Assembly (NCBI GenBank): GCA_025506515.1
Contig: CM046443.1
Location: 43,672,649 to 43,736,648 of the forward strand
DNA from: Flaveria trinervia
Taxonomy: Eukaryota; Streptophyta; Magnoliopsida; Asterales; Asteraceae
Length of the DNA stretch: 64,000 bases
Direction of reading: 5' to 3'
Part shown: in pieces, positions 45,358 to 56,703 of the stretch
Position numbering within the stretch: position 1 is the first letter of the stretch
Layout of the letters: each line of letters opens with the position of its first letter
Program-made: the position numbers and the translations under genes
Notes under the pieces: model-generated
Databases searched by the model: none
What the model saw: only the letters and a program-made list of their open reading frames with translations
What the model was told of the DNA's origin: nothing

Positions 45358-46061
45358 TGACTGGGTTTGAGTAAGAGTGATATTCTTACTGTGAATCGAA
45401 TATGATAATCAAGTCAATGATTGAGTGGCGGAAACAAACAATCAAAGAACATTCAAAGCAAGAAAATTACTCATAAATGTTGTTTGTATTAATATATTAA
45501 AGTTGATAAGTTACAGAGAATAATTACAACAAAAATTCTCTATCTATCAGCCGTCCCTCAGTACGAGGTTAACTATTCTATTTATAGGCAGACAAGATGC
45601 CTTTACAAAATGACTAAACTACCCCTGACCTATTACATCAAAAACTAGTCTAAGTCTTGATCCGCATCTCTGCTTGTTCATCCGCATTGAAAAATGCAGA
45701 TGAGTTAATCTTGATCATCATTTCTACTTGATCATCAGCATTAGTAAGTTGGTCATCCGCATTGGTTAATGCGGATGAACAAATACTTGTGCGCATTTGG
45801 TTGGTCATCCGCATTTGTCAATGCGGATGAGCAAAGTCTTGTCCGCATCTTCTTTTGTTCTTCCGCACTAGTCAATGCGGAAGAGTAAACACTTGTTCGC
45901 ATCAGAGTTATGTCTTCCGCATTAACTAATGCAGAAGATAACACTTGTTATTTTCCTTGCAGATCTTCATCCGCATTTCATCCTGGACTTGTTGGATTCC
46001 AGCTGAGCAATCATCAATTCACCCATTGATTTGGCATGTATGATCCTTTCAAGGTGAAACA
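45358..46061 (-). repeat. C3 5' LTR, full length
   Basis: 704 bases. The minus strand starts TGTTTCACCTTG and ends AAACCCAGTCA. The U3 palindromes CCGCATT...AATGCGG lie at 45670-45990 and TATAAATA on the minus strand at 45586-45579. ATTAC, matching the Gypsy LTR, follows on the right. Confidence 0.92.
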
Positions 46062-46093
46062 ATTACCCGTTTGTGGAAATTGAGGGTGTGATA
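46062..46093 (+). repeat. G2 LTR end, right of C3
   Basis: 'attacccgtttgtggaaatt' to 'gtgtgata' equals the last part of the Gypsy LTR. It continues the LTR broken at 18905. Confidence 0.85.
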
Positions 46094-46096
46094 GAT

Positions 46097-46108
46097 TGGT
46101 ATCAGAGC
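46097..46108 (+). promoter_or_regulatory. G2 second primer-binding site
   Basis: TGGTATCAGAGC three bases after the Gypsy LTR end. Confidence 0.88.
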
Positions 46109-47754
46109 TGATGGTTATAGCAAACTAAAATAAATATGCATTTCATTTGCATTGTATTTAGACTATAGTCTGATGCCTTAGTTACACGCATATTGACACG
46201 TTTAGATTTATTAGTATGCATTGTCTATATGCTATACTTGCTTGGGATTTATTTTTGTTATGGTATATTCTTGTCGGTGTTCGACTATAGGAATGACATA
46301 ATCATATCTTCATTCTATGTTTACGGAAAAAGGCCAGTTCATCCTGATTTCCTGTTGTTACCTCATGTTTCTCAGTACAAGTGACTCCGAGATCCTATGA
46401 GTCAGGATAAGGTTAGTTAGGAAATTGCATGTAGCATACCTTTTACATTATACCTCTCGAAATTGGATACAACATCCTTGGTACTAGAATTTGATGGTTC
46501 ATCAAGAGCATATCCTTCCTCATGTTAAATGATTTTTTGGACGAGAGATACTTCTGTCATACTCTCTTTACCTACGTTATAAAGTCTCCCCTACCCTGTG
46601 GAGTAGACAATAGCTACACTGGTGACTACTATAGACATTGGGAGACAAATTATTAGGGTTTACTTATGATAATGCTAATTACCCATCTTGCCTGAGCATA
46701 TCAACGATTTCTGGCCCAAGTGAATATTTCCTCAATCGGTTCTTTCGTACAACCTTGGTTAATCAACCTTTGGTTTAATAATTATATATGTGATACCTCT
46801 ATCATTGATAACTCTCTGTACATGACAAGGTATGTTAGCCTGGATAGGAAGAACCAGGGGTGACCATGCTAAGCAAATTAGCATCACGGGTGCACACATA
46901 ATTGTAATTTTCCGTGCATGAGAAGTCTGGGGAACCCTGTCGGATGATAATAGTCATAGTTAGTACAAATTTTCATTTCTATACTTTGGGAAATGGGAGT
47001 CTAAATCTATGTACAACTTCACTAAGGATGTGGAAGCAATCCTTCGTCTCCACTTGTATGAAAGTTTTCATCCATCTAGAACTTTAATGGGATTTGTATT
47101 ATGACAATTGTCCCGGTCCTTATGAGACGTTGCTCATTCTAGCCTTTTAGTTATCATGCAATACTATTTATTTGAAATGTGCGTAATCTTCATGAATGTT
47201 ATATCAGAATAGTAATACTCTATGCACATGTATTCTTTCTTTAGTGGGTTAACCTCAAGACTTAGAGTCTTGTCCATTTAAACGTTCCAACATTCGTTTC
47301 ATTTGGTATTTATCATGTTAAGCGTAAGTTACTTTTGTTTGTCCCCTAGTGGTAGGATTCAAATTGGATTTTCCTGGTTGTCTGTGTTTGATGTAAAGTC
47401 AGTTAACATATTGTCTTATGAGGACCCCGACTATTACATCTTGCGTTTCCACTATAAGAAACAAGTGCAACTATCTTCGCCATAAGCTATGCAATGAGGA
47501 CATCTGAGAGCGATCTGTGGAAAATTCGGCCGTGCCGTCAATAGTTGCTGCATGAACATCCTGGCTAAGTCTCCTTAACCTCAAGTAGCCTAGAAAGGAT
47601 GTTATGAGTGTGGTCGAACAAGGCACTTCAAGAGGAATTGCCCAAAGCTAAATAAAAACAATATTGGTGGTAGTAGAGCTGACAACTGCAATGACAATGC
47701 CAATGGCAATGGCAATGGAAATGGGGGTGTCAAGGGTATAGCATTCGTCATTGA
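46109..47754 (+). pseudogene. gag: G2 leader and gag remnant with zinc knuckle
   Basis: Collinear with 4719-6348. The knuckle at 47600-47641 reads C-Y-E-C-G-R-T-R-H-F-K-R-N-C. The zinc ligands are kept, while the Gly before His is Arg. It is followed by the same Asn/Gly repeat and then the same switch into LTR sequence. There is no long frame. It is a decayed sister copy of the G1 gag region. Confidence 0.7.
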
Positions 47755-48186
47755 TTCTACTATAAATATTTAATCTCAATTTAATATTAATTGAAATTCA
47801 GGTTAATTAGAACCCGATCGTTTGTGCTTGTCTTACATGTTGTGCATTCAAGGTGAGTTCTAATGAACATTTCAGGTTCTTAAGGTGCGCACAAATAGGA
47901 ACATTTCATGATGCATTCATTATTGTAGAGTCTAATGAACAATTTACATTCTTCTACTAAATTATATTTATTTGGTTTGCGCGTGTTTGTGCCGTTTAAA
48001 TTATGATTTATACGCTTCCGCATTTACTTTCATGTTTGCATATTCAATTCTGATTTTGTGAAACTTTATTTAAATTAGAAATTATGTTTTGTAATTGTTG
48101 TGTCGTTTAGTGTAACTAATGGCAAAGATCCTGGTATGTCACACGCCTAACGGTATGACCCTGTTTTTGGAAATTGAGGGTGTGAC
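47755..48186 (+). repeat. G2 terminal piece of Gypsy LTR with an internal deletion
   Basis: It starts 'ttctactataaatattta' (as at 6349), jumps at about 47862 from 'ggtgagttct' to 'aatgaacatttcaggttcttaagg' (roughly 440 LTR bases missing), and runs to the LTR end 'gagggtgtgac'. Accessory-gene DNA of C5 follows. Confidence 0.8.
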
Positions 48187-49403
48187 CATACGTGCCTAAC
48201 AGCTCTCTTAGTCTGTTTCTCAGATTATAGCCTTGAGATTTTCAATCTTAAGTTGCTAAGTGACAGACCTATCCTCTAAAGTCTTAACCTTGAATTCAAG
48301 GTTTGAGACTTTAGATAGTAGGTCTCTATGAATAAGTTGCATACTTCCCTCGTCTTCTATAGAAGAATTATGGGGAGATAAGGTAACATACCTAGTATGT
48401 TCATCCTCACCACCAGTTGTGGTTTCTTGGCGCCTTGGTTTCCTTTATCTAATGATGTATCTTTCAGAGTCATCATAGGGCACGGTTGCTGTAGATTCAG
48501 TCTCAGATATGTTACCACTGTCCTGAAGGTCCAATGAGACATCTTCAGTAGTGGCAGTTAAATCTAAATGAGTTCCCTCCAAACCAATGGGACTCACCTC
48601 AGTTGGGGTTTGCTGATGGGGGCTAGAAATCAAATATCTCTCTAGTCTCAGTTGATCCTTAGGTGGGTGTTGTGGATCAACCTCATGGCCTTGAAGAGAC
48701 ATGATCTCCTTATCAGTTCCTATTAAAAGGTCAGTAAAGAATATGGATGTTATACCTAATGACCCGGGACCTTTTTGGCTGCTCAGGAGAGTATAAAGAC
48801 TCATCCTAAGGGTTTTCAGCTTGGGTTTGGGGCTCATGGGATTGAGACTGAGGAGACTCAATACCCATATTGAGGTCTATTGTGAAGGAAGATAGGACCT
48901 CAGACTAAGTGGGAGCCCATGTTTCCACTCTAGCCTTTTTGGATTGAACAGGGGGACCTGTTCAATCAAAGGATATTGAACAAGGGTTCATTTGCAACGT
49001 CTCTAATAAGTAATTTTGATAGGGTGGGAAGGTAGATTTGGCATTGTGGGGGTTATTGTTGGTGTGGGTTCATCACCTGTGGGGTTAATAGGGATGTCAC
49101 CACGAGCCATATGCTCAATCATACCTGGAAGAAGCTCAGTGTGTCTTCCAGCAATGTCGGTGGACACCCTCCTCAGGAACTTGAAGATGGCTGGCCTCAT
49201 GTGAGGGATAGGTAGAGCAACTGCATTGACAAGCTTACTCTAGTCCAGCTCACAGTTTATTACATGCTAATTGAACCATGGATACATATAAAATGTTTCC
49301 CTTTAAAGGTTTCCTATGAGATTGGTTAGCACAAAACTTGACTAGTTGAATCTGAGGCCTTTTACCAACCCGTGAACTAGGCATCCTAGTTCATAAGGAA
49401 TTT
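48187..49403 (-). pseudogene. C5 accessory gene, middle fragment
   Basis: Continues the N-terminal fragment after C4. It reads 'KIPYELGCLVHGLVKGLRFN', then 'FVLTNLIGNL' and FYMYPWFN (near 49290-49266), which matches the YPRF motif with Arg changed to Trp. 'MRPAIFKFLRRVSTDIAGRH' (49200) and a Pro/Ser/Thr-rich part (48861-48445) follow. The last stretch is coiled-coil-like, 'LLSKVSNLEFKVKTLEDRS' (about 48330-48260). Stops are frequent. The Gypsy block interrupts it at 48187. Confidence 0.65.
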
Positions 49404-50102
49404 TGTTAGGACTGTGTACATATGGAGTACTAACGGATTCTATGTTAAACCAGATCAAATAATGCGGAATCCTATTTGATAGGCGATCCAATCAGTAAGA
49501 ACGATAACCCGATCGATATGAGAATGAACTAAACGTTAAGAACGAGTAGGAATCGCTCGAGAATGAACTATGAAGTTGAATAGGCTCTTCTGGACGCTCT
49601 AGATGGCTAGGGTTTATGTGTATTCAATGTATCTCTCAAAGTGTTTTGTTTTTTCACGAATTAAGTGGTATCTATAGGTTAGTTGTTTTCATTCGTCCGA
49701 CTGAACCATTAGCATGGTTCTGTCGTACGACTGACTCATGCGATTGATGCATACGCACGACTGAAGGTTCAGTCGTGCGACTGAGTCAACCTTATGTCTC
49801 AATAAGCATGATATATTCATGTGTATGGTCCATAAGCATGATATATTCATGCGTATGGTCCATAAGTATTATCCATTAGCATGTTTAATCACCTGACTAT
49901 ATTGAACACATTAGTTAATCATTATTGACTTAGAATTGTGCATAACAAACTCAAACCTATATAAGAAGTTCATACATATGAATCAAAGATAAATAAACAT
50001 CAATGCATATATCATACTTTATTACATCATCAGATTACACATATGTAAGACATGAAAGACTTTTACATTTAAGCACATAAACTAGGAACACATGTATCAA
50101 CA
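49404..50102 (-). repeat. C4 3' LTR
   Basis: 699 bases. The minus strand starts TGTTGATACATGTG and ends ...CAGTCCTAACA. U3 palindromes of the type TTCAGTCGTGCGACTGA lie at 49690-49900. The TATA box is TATAGATA (minus, 49676-49669). Confidence 0.9.
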
Positions 50103-50116
50103 AACTCCCCCTTGGG
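50103..50116 (-). promoter_or_regulatory. C4 polypurine tract
   Basis: Minus-strand CCCAAGGGGGAGTT immediately before the 3' LTR. Confidence 0.85.
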
Positions 50117-51589
50117 CTTCGTTTATCCTATTGTCTAACATTCTTTATATGCTCTTGAAACTTCTTGTAATTCTCTTCTCTCGTGACTCCCGCGTGTATT
50201 TCAAACACGAAGCAGAGCCACATAATGTGTTGGAATTGAAGAGCTTGTACAATGTCTTATGTGTCATAGAACAGTGGCCACTTGTATAAAGTGTAGACAT
50301 CTTCTGCAGACAAGTTGGTAAGCCACATGGGTCAAATACCCTGATAGTCTCTATCTTTCCATCTTTGTTTAGAACTATGACTGCTTCTCCCATCCTCCAA
50401 TCATAATACCACCATTTGAAGTGTGGAGTGAAGTCCTGAGGCATCTCCCATAAAGGAATCTTCAACATTGTGGTGGGGGACTCCATTTCAGCACTACCTT
50501 AGGTCTTGTAGAGATAAGATCAACTTCAATCTTATGAATAAAACGTTTAGGTTGTTGAGGCTTATAGTTGACCCATTTGGTTTGTTATTCTTTCTTTAGA
50601 GCAGTCTCAAACCATCCCAACATCTTCCTCGGGTTGGCATACAAAAGATCTAAGCATGCCAGTCGGTTGAGTTGAAAACCAGGAAGAGTCTTCAGATCAT
50701 GTGGATATTTGAAGTACTCAATCCCTTTCTCCCTTTTAACACCATAGACTTCCAAGTCTTCAAAATATACCCACGCTATAATCTTGCCTGATACTTTCTG
50801 ATGTCTTTTGACTCTGTAAAGTTTTGTGTAGGCATTTTGCTTTGGGGGTGCGCATTGGCTTTCATTTCAGCAAAACAAGCTGCCCATTCAACTTTCTTAA
50901 TATCAACATTTGCATCTGAAGCTTGGGCTATACTTTCATCTTTCTCTTTTTCTTTCTCCATTTTCTCTAACTTATCAAAAGTATCACGGCCAAAAGTTTC
51001 ACCAAGTTAGGGATAACATTGCCCTCAGGGTCAATGTAATCAGGATAGTGGTCAGCTGTGACATCTAATCTCTATTTCATCCACATCCTATAGCTCCTCA
51101 TCACTTAAGACATCAACTTCTAGAGCATCTTTGACAATTTCATCTGGATTTAATCTAAACATATCAGCCAGCTGCTCATCTATCAGATCGTGGATGATCT
51201 CTCCTTCCTCGGGAGTGTAGCTCAATTATCGTCTTGCGATCCCTTGCAAATCAAGAATCATAGTGAGTTGAGTCTTGACTTGTTGAAGGGGGATGACATC
51301 ATATTCATCTGGTTGTTGAGCGTCATCTATTTGATTAAACATTCAACACATCTTACATAAATCATTATCAAGACATTTAAACATAAATAATCATTAATTA
51401 CATTAATGTAATACATAATCAAGTACAAAAGTTTCAAATACATAAACATCTAATCATTACTTTTGCCTTGATCGGCTGTCTCTTCAGCTTGAGGAGCTAG
51501 GATGAGGCTCTTTGATCATGATTTCTCTTGGTGCGCCTTTCCTTTGCTAATAGATTTGATCCTGATGCAGATGCATCACCTTCTTGATC

Positions 51590-51725
51590 ATTCTCATCAT
51601 CATCATCATCAGCTCCTTTTCCCTTTCCACTTCCTCTTGCTTCCTCATTATCATCATCATCATCTTCTTCTTCTTCTTCTTCTTCAGATTCATCTTCAAT
51701 GAGCTCGTCTTCATCATCCTCGTCG
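51590..51725 (-). repeat. Acidic codon repeat (GAT/GAA runs) in C4 accessory gene
   Basis: CAT/CTT trinucleotide runs on the plus strand encode Asp/Glu tracts on the minus strand (ESEEEEEEDDDDDNEEA). Low complexity, probably expanded by slippage. Confidence 0.8.
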
Positions 51726-52189
51726 TCATCATCTTTAATTATTAAGGGCTCACTCTTAGATCCCTTCAAATTTAGCAACATCTTTTTGTTCTTCTTCTTA
51801 AGTCCTTCAATCCTCTATACCGAAGCCATCACCACTCATTTTGACTCTTTAGTGCATGGTGAGCTCGGCCTAAAGCTCTCTCATACTATGTGTTCTTCTC
51901 ACTTAGTTGAGCTATTTGCTTGGCTTGAGCCACCTTTACAGCCATCAGCTGGTTTATCTGCGTAGCTCTCAGATCATTAGTGGCGATCAGCTTTAGTACC
52001 ATGCGGTTGAGGCTTGCTAGCTATTCCTCTAACCCGACCATGGGTAGAGTAGATCCATGTGTAAATGTGGATTGGATGGAGGGACCAACTTGGTGAGTGG
52101 TGGTTGTAGTGGTGGATGTGGTGAAAATTGGTGGAGGAATGGGAGTGGATTGTGGTGGAATTGTGTTGGGTGTTGTGGGTGAGGAGGAG

Positions 52190-52275
52190 GTAGGTGTATG
52201 AGTGGTGGTTGGTGTATGAGTGGTGGTTGGTGTATGAGTGGTGGTTGGTGTATGAGTGGTGGTTGGTGTATCAGT
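52190..52275 (-). repeat. 18-base tandem repeat in C4 accessory gene
   Basis: Unit GTATGAGTGGTGGTTGGT, about five copies. On the minus strand it encodes HTPTTT repeats. This is a different unit from the 24-base repeat in the equivalent part of C3 (22540-22615), so the low-complexity linker evolves independently in each family. Confidence 0.85.
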
Positions 52276-53632
52276 GGCTATAGAGGTGATAGTGGGTGTG
52301 GTAGTGGTGGTGGCTGTGGCAGCAGTGTTAGTGGTTGTGGCAATGGTGGTAGAGGATGTGATCAATGTGAACCTTGGTCTCTTAGTCTTTTTGCCATAAG
52401 GATGGGCCATCCTCTTCTTCCTGGAGCCTTGGCTGTAGGGGCTCTCCTGAGCTGATAGGTTGGTCAGGTGTGTAGGTGGGATCAGTGAAACCAGTATCAT
52501 CACCTGTAGTACCAGCTAGGTGGACGCCTCTATCCCCTTCTCAGTAGCCACAACCCGGCTCCCTACTGTCCTAACTAGAGGCTCCATCAGACACCTCCTC
52601 TTCATCTATCAAGAAGTCCTGGTGAAAAGCGGCCTGCTTAGATCCACCAGGAGCAGCTACAGTACTTTGAGGAGGTTGTTGATATATATTAGATGTGTCA
52701 GTGGCCCTTGAATGAATGGGGCCAGCATCTCCACCACCTTGACTGTCATCAAGATCGTCATCATCATTGTCGTCTTCGTCAATGGGAACCACTATGAGCT
52801 CAACATCAGAATCACTGTCGTCATGACGCAACTTCTTATGAGAGGGCGCCACATAATCCTCGTTGGCCTGATGCCCAAATAATCTCCTAACCGGGGGCTT
52901 CACCTGCTTCCCCTGGTACACTTTCATCCTCCCCTGTGTGGTGTCATCCATAACCTCTAATACCACAACATCATCCTTCTCCTTTGGCAGCAGAGGAAGC
53001 TTCTCGTCTATGATCATCTGTAAGAACCTTGGATACATATAGAAGCCTTCCTTGTCCTTGGCCTCGATGTTCTCGATCATGTAGGAGAACAACATATGGG
53101 AGAAACTGAACGGGTGGTTCAGTACCAGAGCAACATATGCATTCTGGATTTGATCAGACATCTCATCGAATCCTCCTCTCCTTGAAGTTGTGCACTTAAG
53201 GATAACATGAGCCAAGTACTTGAACTGGGGGCACATGTTGCTCTTGTTGAGCACACCTGCATTGATGTCCCCAGTGTACTTTATCCTTAGAAAGCATCCC
53301 CGAACAGTCAGGGATGCATCCTAGTTAGGTAGGCACCGTCCTCACCCAGATCCAAGACTCGCCTTAGATCGTCTTCAGTAATCCTAATCTCTTGTCCGAA
53401 GATTGAGCTCCGAATATAGTGGGGCTCAACAGACCTGTCAATCGAGGCACCTTCCCAAAAGGCCTGATGTATAGATCGGTAGGGTGTGCATGCAACAGAG
53501 ATAGCCTTGTAGATCCTCGATCTACGTAGAAAGGCTATAATCCCAGCGAACTCTGAAGCGTTTCGAGAAGTAGCATCTAAATGAGCACAGATGTCGTGCT
53601 TGCTGCTCATCGTCCATCTATCAGCCATGTTG

Positions 53633-54151
53633 CTGCAACACAAGAAACATATACATTAGATATGTGCATAAGAGATGACATTTGGAACTTAAAATGTTTT
53701 GATCAAACTAGTTCAGTTGTGCGATTGAACCATACGACTGAGTTTTAGTCGTACGATTGAGTTCAATCGCACGATTGAGCCTGCGTCTGAGTTTATTCGT
53801 ATGCTATGCCATCAGTCGTGCGACTGAACCCATACGCATGATTCATTCGTGCGATTGAGTCAAACGCACAGCTTAATCATGCGACTGAAGTTCATCAACA
53901 TGTCCATTCGCATTCTTTGCGGTCGAACTTCATGGTTTTGAATATTTGTCAAAACTTTATATTAGACTTCGTGTTTAGTCTTATTTGGGCCATAGAGACT
54001 CGAAATAACACTTAGTTTCATTTAAATCCACATTAGTGTTCATTTAAGTGGTCTATTTTTAGGGTTTAGTCTCGGTTCTAGGTTTTAGAATTATTGGTCC
54101 TTAAAGATGCGATTAAAACATTCATTCGGATTGATTTCAGTTGCCCAGTAC
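53633..54151 (-). other. Predicted 5' leader intron of C4 accessory gene
   Basis: Minus-strand donor CTACAG|GTACTGGG at 54151 and acceptor TTTCTTGTGTTGCAG|CAACATGG ending at 53633. The 519-base span is AT-rich, with stops in all frames. The ATG begins five bases after the acceptor. The layout is the same as in C3. Confidence 0.45.
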
Positions 54152-54560
54152 CTGTAGATGAGTTGAACACACGTTAGGATAGTAATCAATCGGCAATATC
54201 AGTTAAACAAAATTTGAGCAGAGTGTCGTGTGTATGAACAATTTCAGAGAGTTTTAAAGGGTGGTAAGGGTTACGACCGACTAACCCCCTTATTTATACT
54301 GTTTTAAACTTCAGTCGTGCGATTGGACCCATACGCATGCTTCATTTGTGCGATTGGGGTTCAATCACGCGACTGGCTCATACTCCTTCATCCATTCATA
54401 TGATTGGTTTAGTCTTGTTGTTCAATCACATGGTTATCTCATACTCATGGTCCAATCGTGTGACTGGCTCATACTTATGGTTCAAATGTACGATTAGCTC
54501 ATTCTTATGATTCAATCGTGCGATTGGCTCATACTTATGAGCTTGACCTCATACACTTTC
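53700..54560 (-). repeat. Two palindrome arrays around C4 accessory promoter
   Basis: Units such as TCAGTCGTGCGACTGAA and 'ttcaatcgtgcgattgg' fill 53700-53935 (inside the predicted intron) and 54305-54540 (upstream of the TATA box). They are the same motif as in the C4 and C1 LTR U3 and the C1 leader. Confidence 0.75.
54291..54298 (-). promoter_or_regulatory. TATA box upstream of C4 accessory gene
   Basis: TATAAATA on the minus strand, between the upstream palindrome array and the predicted first exon (about 54265-54152). Confidence 0.55.
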
Positions 54561-56024
54561 AAACACTTAAAATTTTAGGTTTTGAAATATAACATTATGA
54601 CCTATGATCATCTTTGACATGATCCCTTTAATTTAACATTATTTGATCACCTCAGACGTGATCCTTTTAGTTTAGAACTGATTGGTCACCTTAGACGTGA
54701 CCCCTTTTAGTGAGTGATACACAAATTTCATCTAGTTGTATAGTCCGACATCTACATAACAAAAAACTAGTAAATAGAAAACAACTTTGGAATTTAACAG
54801 AAAAACAAGACATATTTTTATGGTTTTGGGTTTTAGAAGAACAACTTCCAGTTAATTTTATCATTTCTGGAAAGATTCATTATGGAATCATACAGGTATA
54901 TCATAATAATTTGGGACCTTTTTAGTATGCACTTTGATGCTAGATTCTTGTTTTGTCTGAGAGTTAATAGTAGTTTCAAGAAATCATACTAGAGCTATAA
55001 GATGCACACAATGATTTGGACTATCAAGAGTTGCAGTCACAATGATTGTCAGTATATTTGTCCAATTAAATCCATACATAGATTTTTGACGCACATTGGT
55101 GATGAGTTAGGTTTAATTATTTCAACAAGCAGTTGTGGATCCCACACTTATACGGTAATAAACATTCCTCAGGAGATTTTTGAGCAGTCTATGGGTATTG
55201 GACAAGAAGAAACTATTCTAAGAGCTTTCAAAGAGATGCCAAGCCTCAGGTCAGTGCCATCGCACAACAGAGTGGCGCAAACAACAATGAATTCTAGAAT
55301 ATTTAGGTTATGTTTATCCTCAAGTCAGTGCCACTGCACAGCAGAGAGGCACACAACTTATCTTCTTGTTAGAGCATTTGTTTTTTTTGCACATAACGCA
55401 ACAACAACATTAGTCATTAGCTTGATTACTTTTAGCAGTTTTTCCATGTGCTTGCTCATTTTTATGGTCATCCACACACATTTGTGGCGTTTATTTTGCT
55501 TGTCACCCCTTATTGGAAATGCGTTGATTGTGTTAACCAGGGATAAGATGAGAACCCACAACAAGTTGAACAAATTAGTTTGAATTTTAATTCACCAATA
55601 AACTCTACTCATCTATTGTGTTGAATCCACCGACACATCATATAATGAACTTGCAACCTCTAGGTCTAAATTCTCTATGTTACCTCAGTAGCAGACTAGT
55701 TTTACTATCATTTTTCTTTTGTTGTGCTTAGACTTCTCAGACTTGTAAATTGAATTTAGCATTTTGAGAAAATTAGTTTTAAAGTCCCAACCAATTTGTT
55801 CCCTGTGTACTATCATTTTCCATAAACTTTGAATCATAATCACAAATTTGATTTCATTTCTTTTAGCTAATCTGCCCTCCCCCCTCGTTTTTTAAGTAAA
55901 TAAATACTGCAGCGAATTAAATACTAAACTAACCTATTCTCCCCCTAAAATTCTAAAACCAAAAATCTTTTTGTGTTTTTGAATTTTAATAGACAGGAAA
56001 ACAATCAAATAGTGCGGAATCCTA
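54561..56024. other. Unrecognised 1.46 kb segment of C4 where gag-pol would be
   Basis: It holds three diverged copies of a 'gatcacctcagacgtgatcc' unit (54600-54705). Two plus-strand open stretches follow, 54710-54925 (including EEQLPVNFIISGKIHYGIIQ) and 55002-55583 (193 codons). The second carries a short duplicated 'CTCAGGTCAGTGCCATCGCA' unit (about 55230 and 55318). I do not recognise the product. A Copia minus-strand reading gives nothing. An internal polypurine-like tract is at 55938-55950. The stretch may be a captured host fragment or random decay. It ends where truncated LTR starts. Confidence 0.35.
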
Positions 56025-56698
56025 GTTAAACCAGATCAAATAGTGTGGAATCCTATTTGATTGGCGATCCAATCAGTGAGAACGATAACCCGATCGATAT
56101 GAGAATGAACTAAACGTTAAGAACGAGTAGGAATCGATCGAGAATGAACTATGAAGTTGGATAGGCTCTTCTGGACGTTTTGGATGGCTAGGGTTTATGT
56201 GTATTCAAAGTATCTCTCAAAGTGTTTTGTTTTTCCACAAATTAAGTGGTATTTATAGGTTAGTAGTTTTCATTCATATGACTGAACCATTAGCATGGTT
56301 CAGTCGTGCGACTGACTCATGCGATTGATTCATACGCACAACTGAAGGTTTAGTCGTGCGACTTAGTCAACCTTATGTCTCAATCATATGACTGATCCAA
56401 TCTCCTAGTTCAGTCGTGCGACTGGTCCATAAGCATGATATATTTATGCGTATGGTCCATAAGTATGGTCTATTAGCATGATTAATCACCAACTATGTTG
56501 AACACGTTACTCAATCATTGTTGACTTAGAATTGTGTACAACAAACTCAAACCTATATAAGAAGTTCATACATATGAATCAAGGATAAATAAACATCAAT
56601 GCATATATCATACTTCATTACATCATCAGATTACATATATGTAAGATATGAAAGACTTTTACATTTAAGCACATAAACTAGGAACACATGTATCAACA
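56025..56698 (-). repeat. C4 5' LTR, last part missing
   Basis: 674 bases collinear with 49430-50102. TATAAATA is at 56257-56250 (minus). The final roughly 39 bases and the PBS are replaced by 'gacaggaaaacaatcaaata', with a partial repeat of 'caaatagtgcggaatccta'. Confidence 0.85.
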
Positions 56699-56703
56699 AA
56701 TTT

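Larger units (their letters stand above)
18906..46061 (-). mobile_element. C3: Copia (Sirevirus-like) element with accessory gene, carrying nested C2
   Basis: On the minus strand: 5' LTR (46061-45358), PBS (45355-45344), gag (45110-42969), decayed protease/pre-integrase (42968-41944), then C2 inserted, integrase (29470-28594), RT/RNase H (28593-27137), spacer with palindromes, accessory gene (24528-19528), polypurine tract and a truncated 3' LTR (19284-18906). The target copy on the right is ATTAC (46062-46066), which fits the Gypsy LTR sequence 'ggtattacccc'. The left target copy is lost in a deletion. Confidence 0.85.
2393..48186 (+). mobile_element. Composite Ty3/Gypsy block (G1 plus rearranged G2) interrupting C5
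   Basis: The block begins with a full LTR (TGTTACACCCC...) and ends with an LTR tail (...GAGGGTGTGAC). Order: LTR, PBS, gag remnant, LTR piece, protease/RT/RNase H, nested Copia C1, 3' tail with polypurine tract, LTR, second PBS, partial LTR, nested Copia C3 (which carries C2), LTR end, third PBS, gag remnant, LTR piece. The flanks are minus-strand accessory-gene DNA on both sides. No direct target duplication is seen: the left flank is GTATG and the right flank is CATAC, which are reverse complements. The block therefore probably arose by insertion followed by unequal or illegitimate recombination. Confidence 0.7.
50145..53628 (-). pseudogene. C4 accessory gene (aORF), frameshifted
   Basis: The start is MADRWTMSSKHDICAHLD (ATG 53628-53626), just after a splice-acceptor-like sequence. 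The next parts read FLRRSRIYKAISVA, IHQAFWEGASI, SSIFGQEIRITEDDLRRVLD and, after breaks near 53300, AYVALVLNHPFSFSHMLFSYM and GFYMYPRFLQMIIDEKLPLL (about 53050). A nuclear-signal-like KKLRHDDSDSD and an acidic stretch follow. Then come a Thr/Pro 6-residue repeat (TPTTTH, 52190-52275), an acidic run (51781-51590), and a C-terminal part with 'AWVYFEDLEVYGVKREKG' (about 50770) and FTPHFKWWYYDWRMGEAVIV (50440). Length about 1160 codons. Function unknown. Same family as C2, C3 and C5. Confidence 0.65.
49404..56698 (-). mobile_element. C4: Copia derivative that retains the accessory gene but lacks gag-pol
   Basis: The LTR at each end belongs to the C1 family. The target duplication is AATTT (49399-49403 and 56699-56703). 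The minus-strand order is LTR (56698-56025), unrecognised 1.46 kb, palindromes, TATA, leader intron, accessory gene (53628-50145), polypurine tract and LTR (50102-49404). I find no gag, protease, integrase, RT or PBS, so it could move only with proteins from elsewhere. Confidence 0.85.

Noticed and set aside
49404..50102. C4 LTR first considered to be a solo LTR
   Set aside because: A polypurine tract and internal DNA follow, and a second LTR with the same target duplication ends at 56698.
52198..52455. 85-codon plus frame of MSGGWC repeats
   Set aside because: Shadow of the 18-base repeat that encodes HTPTTT on the coding strand.
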